Source: CAVRXQ01 sp963831155 (GTDB lineage: Bacteria > Actinomycetota > Acidimicrobiia > Acidimicrobiales > Bog-793). Taken from it: a stretch of DNA of 61,791 nt. Position 1 is the stretch's first letter; the number at the start of each line of letters is the position of its first letter. Below the pieces are notes generated by a model. The model was not told where the DNA came from. It was given only the letters and a program-made list of their open reading frames with translations, and did not search any database. Shown here in pieces: positions 61,791 to 61,791 of this stretch. The DNA lies in NCBI GenBank assembly GCA_963831155.1, contig CAWHOY010000004.1, positions 1 through 61,791 of the forward strand, in the 5' to 3' direction. A program made the translations under genes and the position numbers.

Positions 61791-61791
61791 C

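Larger units (their letters stand above)
60354..61791 (+). mobile_element. ISL3-family insertion sequence, right edge at the window end
   Basis: The left end starts near ggctcttcgg (60354). A 20-base terminal repeat at 60357-60376 matches 17 of 20 bases of the inverted complement of 61771-61790. The element holds one transposase gene. The right end reaches the last base of the window, so the target-site duplication cannot be seen. Confidence 0.85.

Overview
The window is high-GC DNA (strong GC preference at third codon positions, many GTG starts) from an actinobacterium. The gene order rpmB-fakA-recG-rsmD-coaD-yceD-rpmF-plsX-acpP-rnc-mutM-smc-ftsY...ffh-rpsP-khpA-rimM-trmD-rplS is the conserved Gram-positive/actinobacterial housekeeping block. 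The suf operon with a Rieske ferredoxin, the DUF2469 and DUF2510 proteins, the PknB-type kinase and the DevS-like histidine kinase all fit Actinomycetota, possibly Acidimicrobiia. The class is inferred from gene content only.

Layout. (1) Bases 1-7571 hold a surface-polysaccharide locus: flippase, glycosyltransferases, UDP-glucose dehydrogenase, UDP-glucuronate decarboxylase and a methyltransferase. Nearly every gene here is broken by one or more frameshifts. (2) 7.7-14.0 kb has an RmlC-like epimerase, a RodZ-tail membrane protein and the Suf Fe-S assembly operon: sufB, a four-cysteine unknown protein, sufD with two frameshifts, a Rieske protein and sufC. (3) 14.1-39.8 kb is the housekeeping core, mostly on the + strand with 4-8 bp overlaps between genes. 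It covers thiamine phosphate kinase, L28, fatty acid kinase, RecG, RsmD, CoaD, L32, PlsX, ACP, RNase III, MutM, SMC, both SRP GTPases, S16, KhpA, RimM, TrmD and L19. A 3.7-kb accessory island (secreted peptide, membrane protein, TIG protein, Ser/Thr kinase) separates ftsY from ffh. (4) 39.8-58 kb is a mosaic of single genes and short minus-strand operons: PurE, PAP2 phosphatase, RecB-like nuclease, hydrolases, a DevS-like kinase with CtaG, a permease, a GH3 glucosaminidase and an adenylate cyclase with a frameshift. (5) 58-61.8 kb has a divergent regulator/hsp20 pair around a perfect 9-bp-arm palindrome, a tRNA-Gly(UCC), a ROK sugar kinase and an ISL3-family insertion sequence. The right terminal repeat of that element lies on the last bases of the window.

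How the genes work together. ugd and the decarboxylase would convert UDP-glucose to UDP-glucuronate and then UDP-xylose for a secreted glycan exported by the flippase. SufBCD form the Fe-S scaffold ATPase complex; no cysteine desulfurase is present here. plsX-acpP-fakA link phospholipid precursor supply, and ffh/ftsY form the co-translational targeting pair. Several frameshifts fall in genes expected to be essential (sufD), so sequence error must be weighed against true gene decay.

No obviously new multi-gene system was found. The best candidates for new biology are the Cys4 protein inside the suf operon, the regulator/hsp20 operator, and the single-GAF DevS-like kinase transcribed with CtaG.
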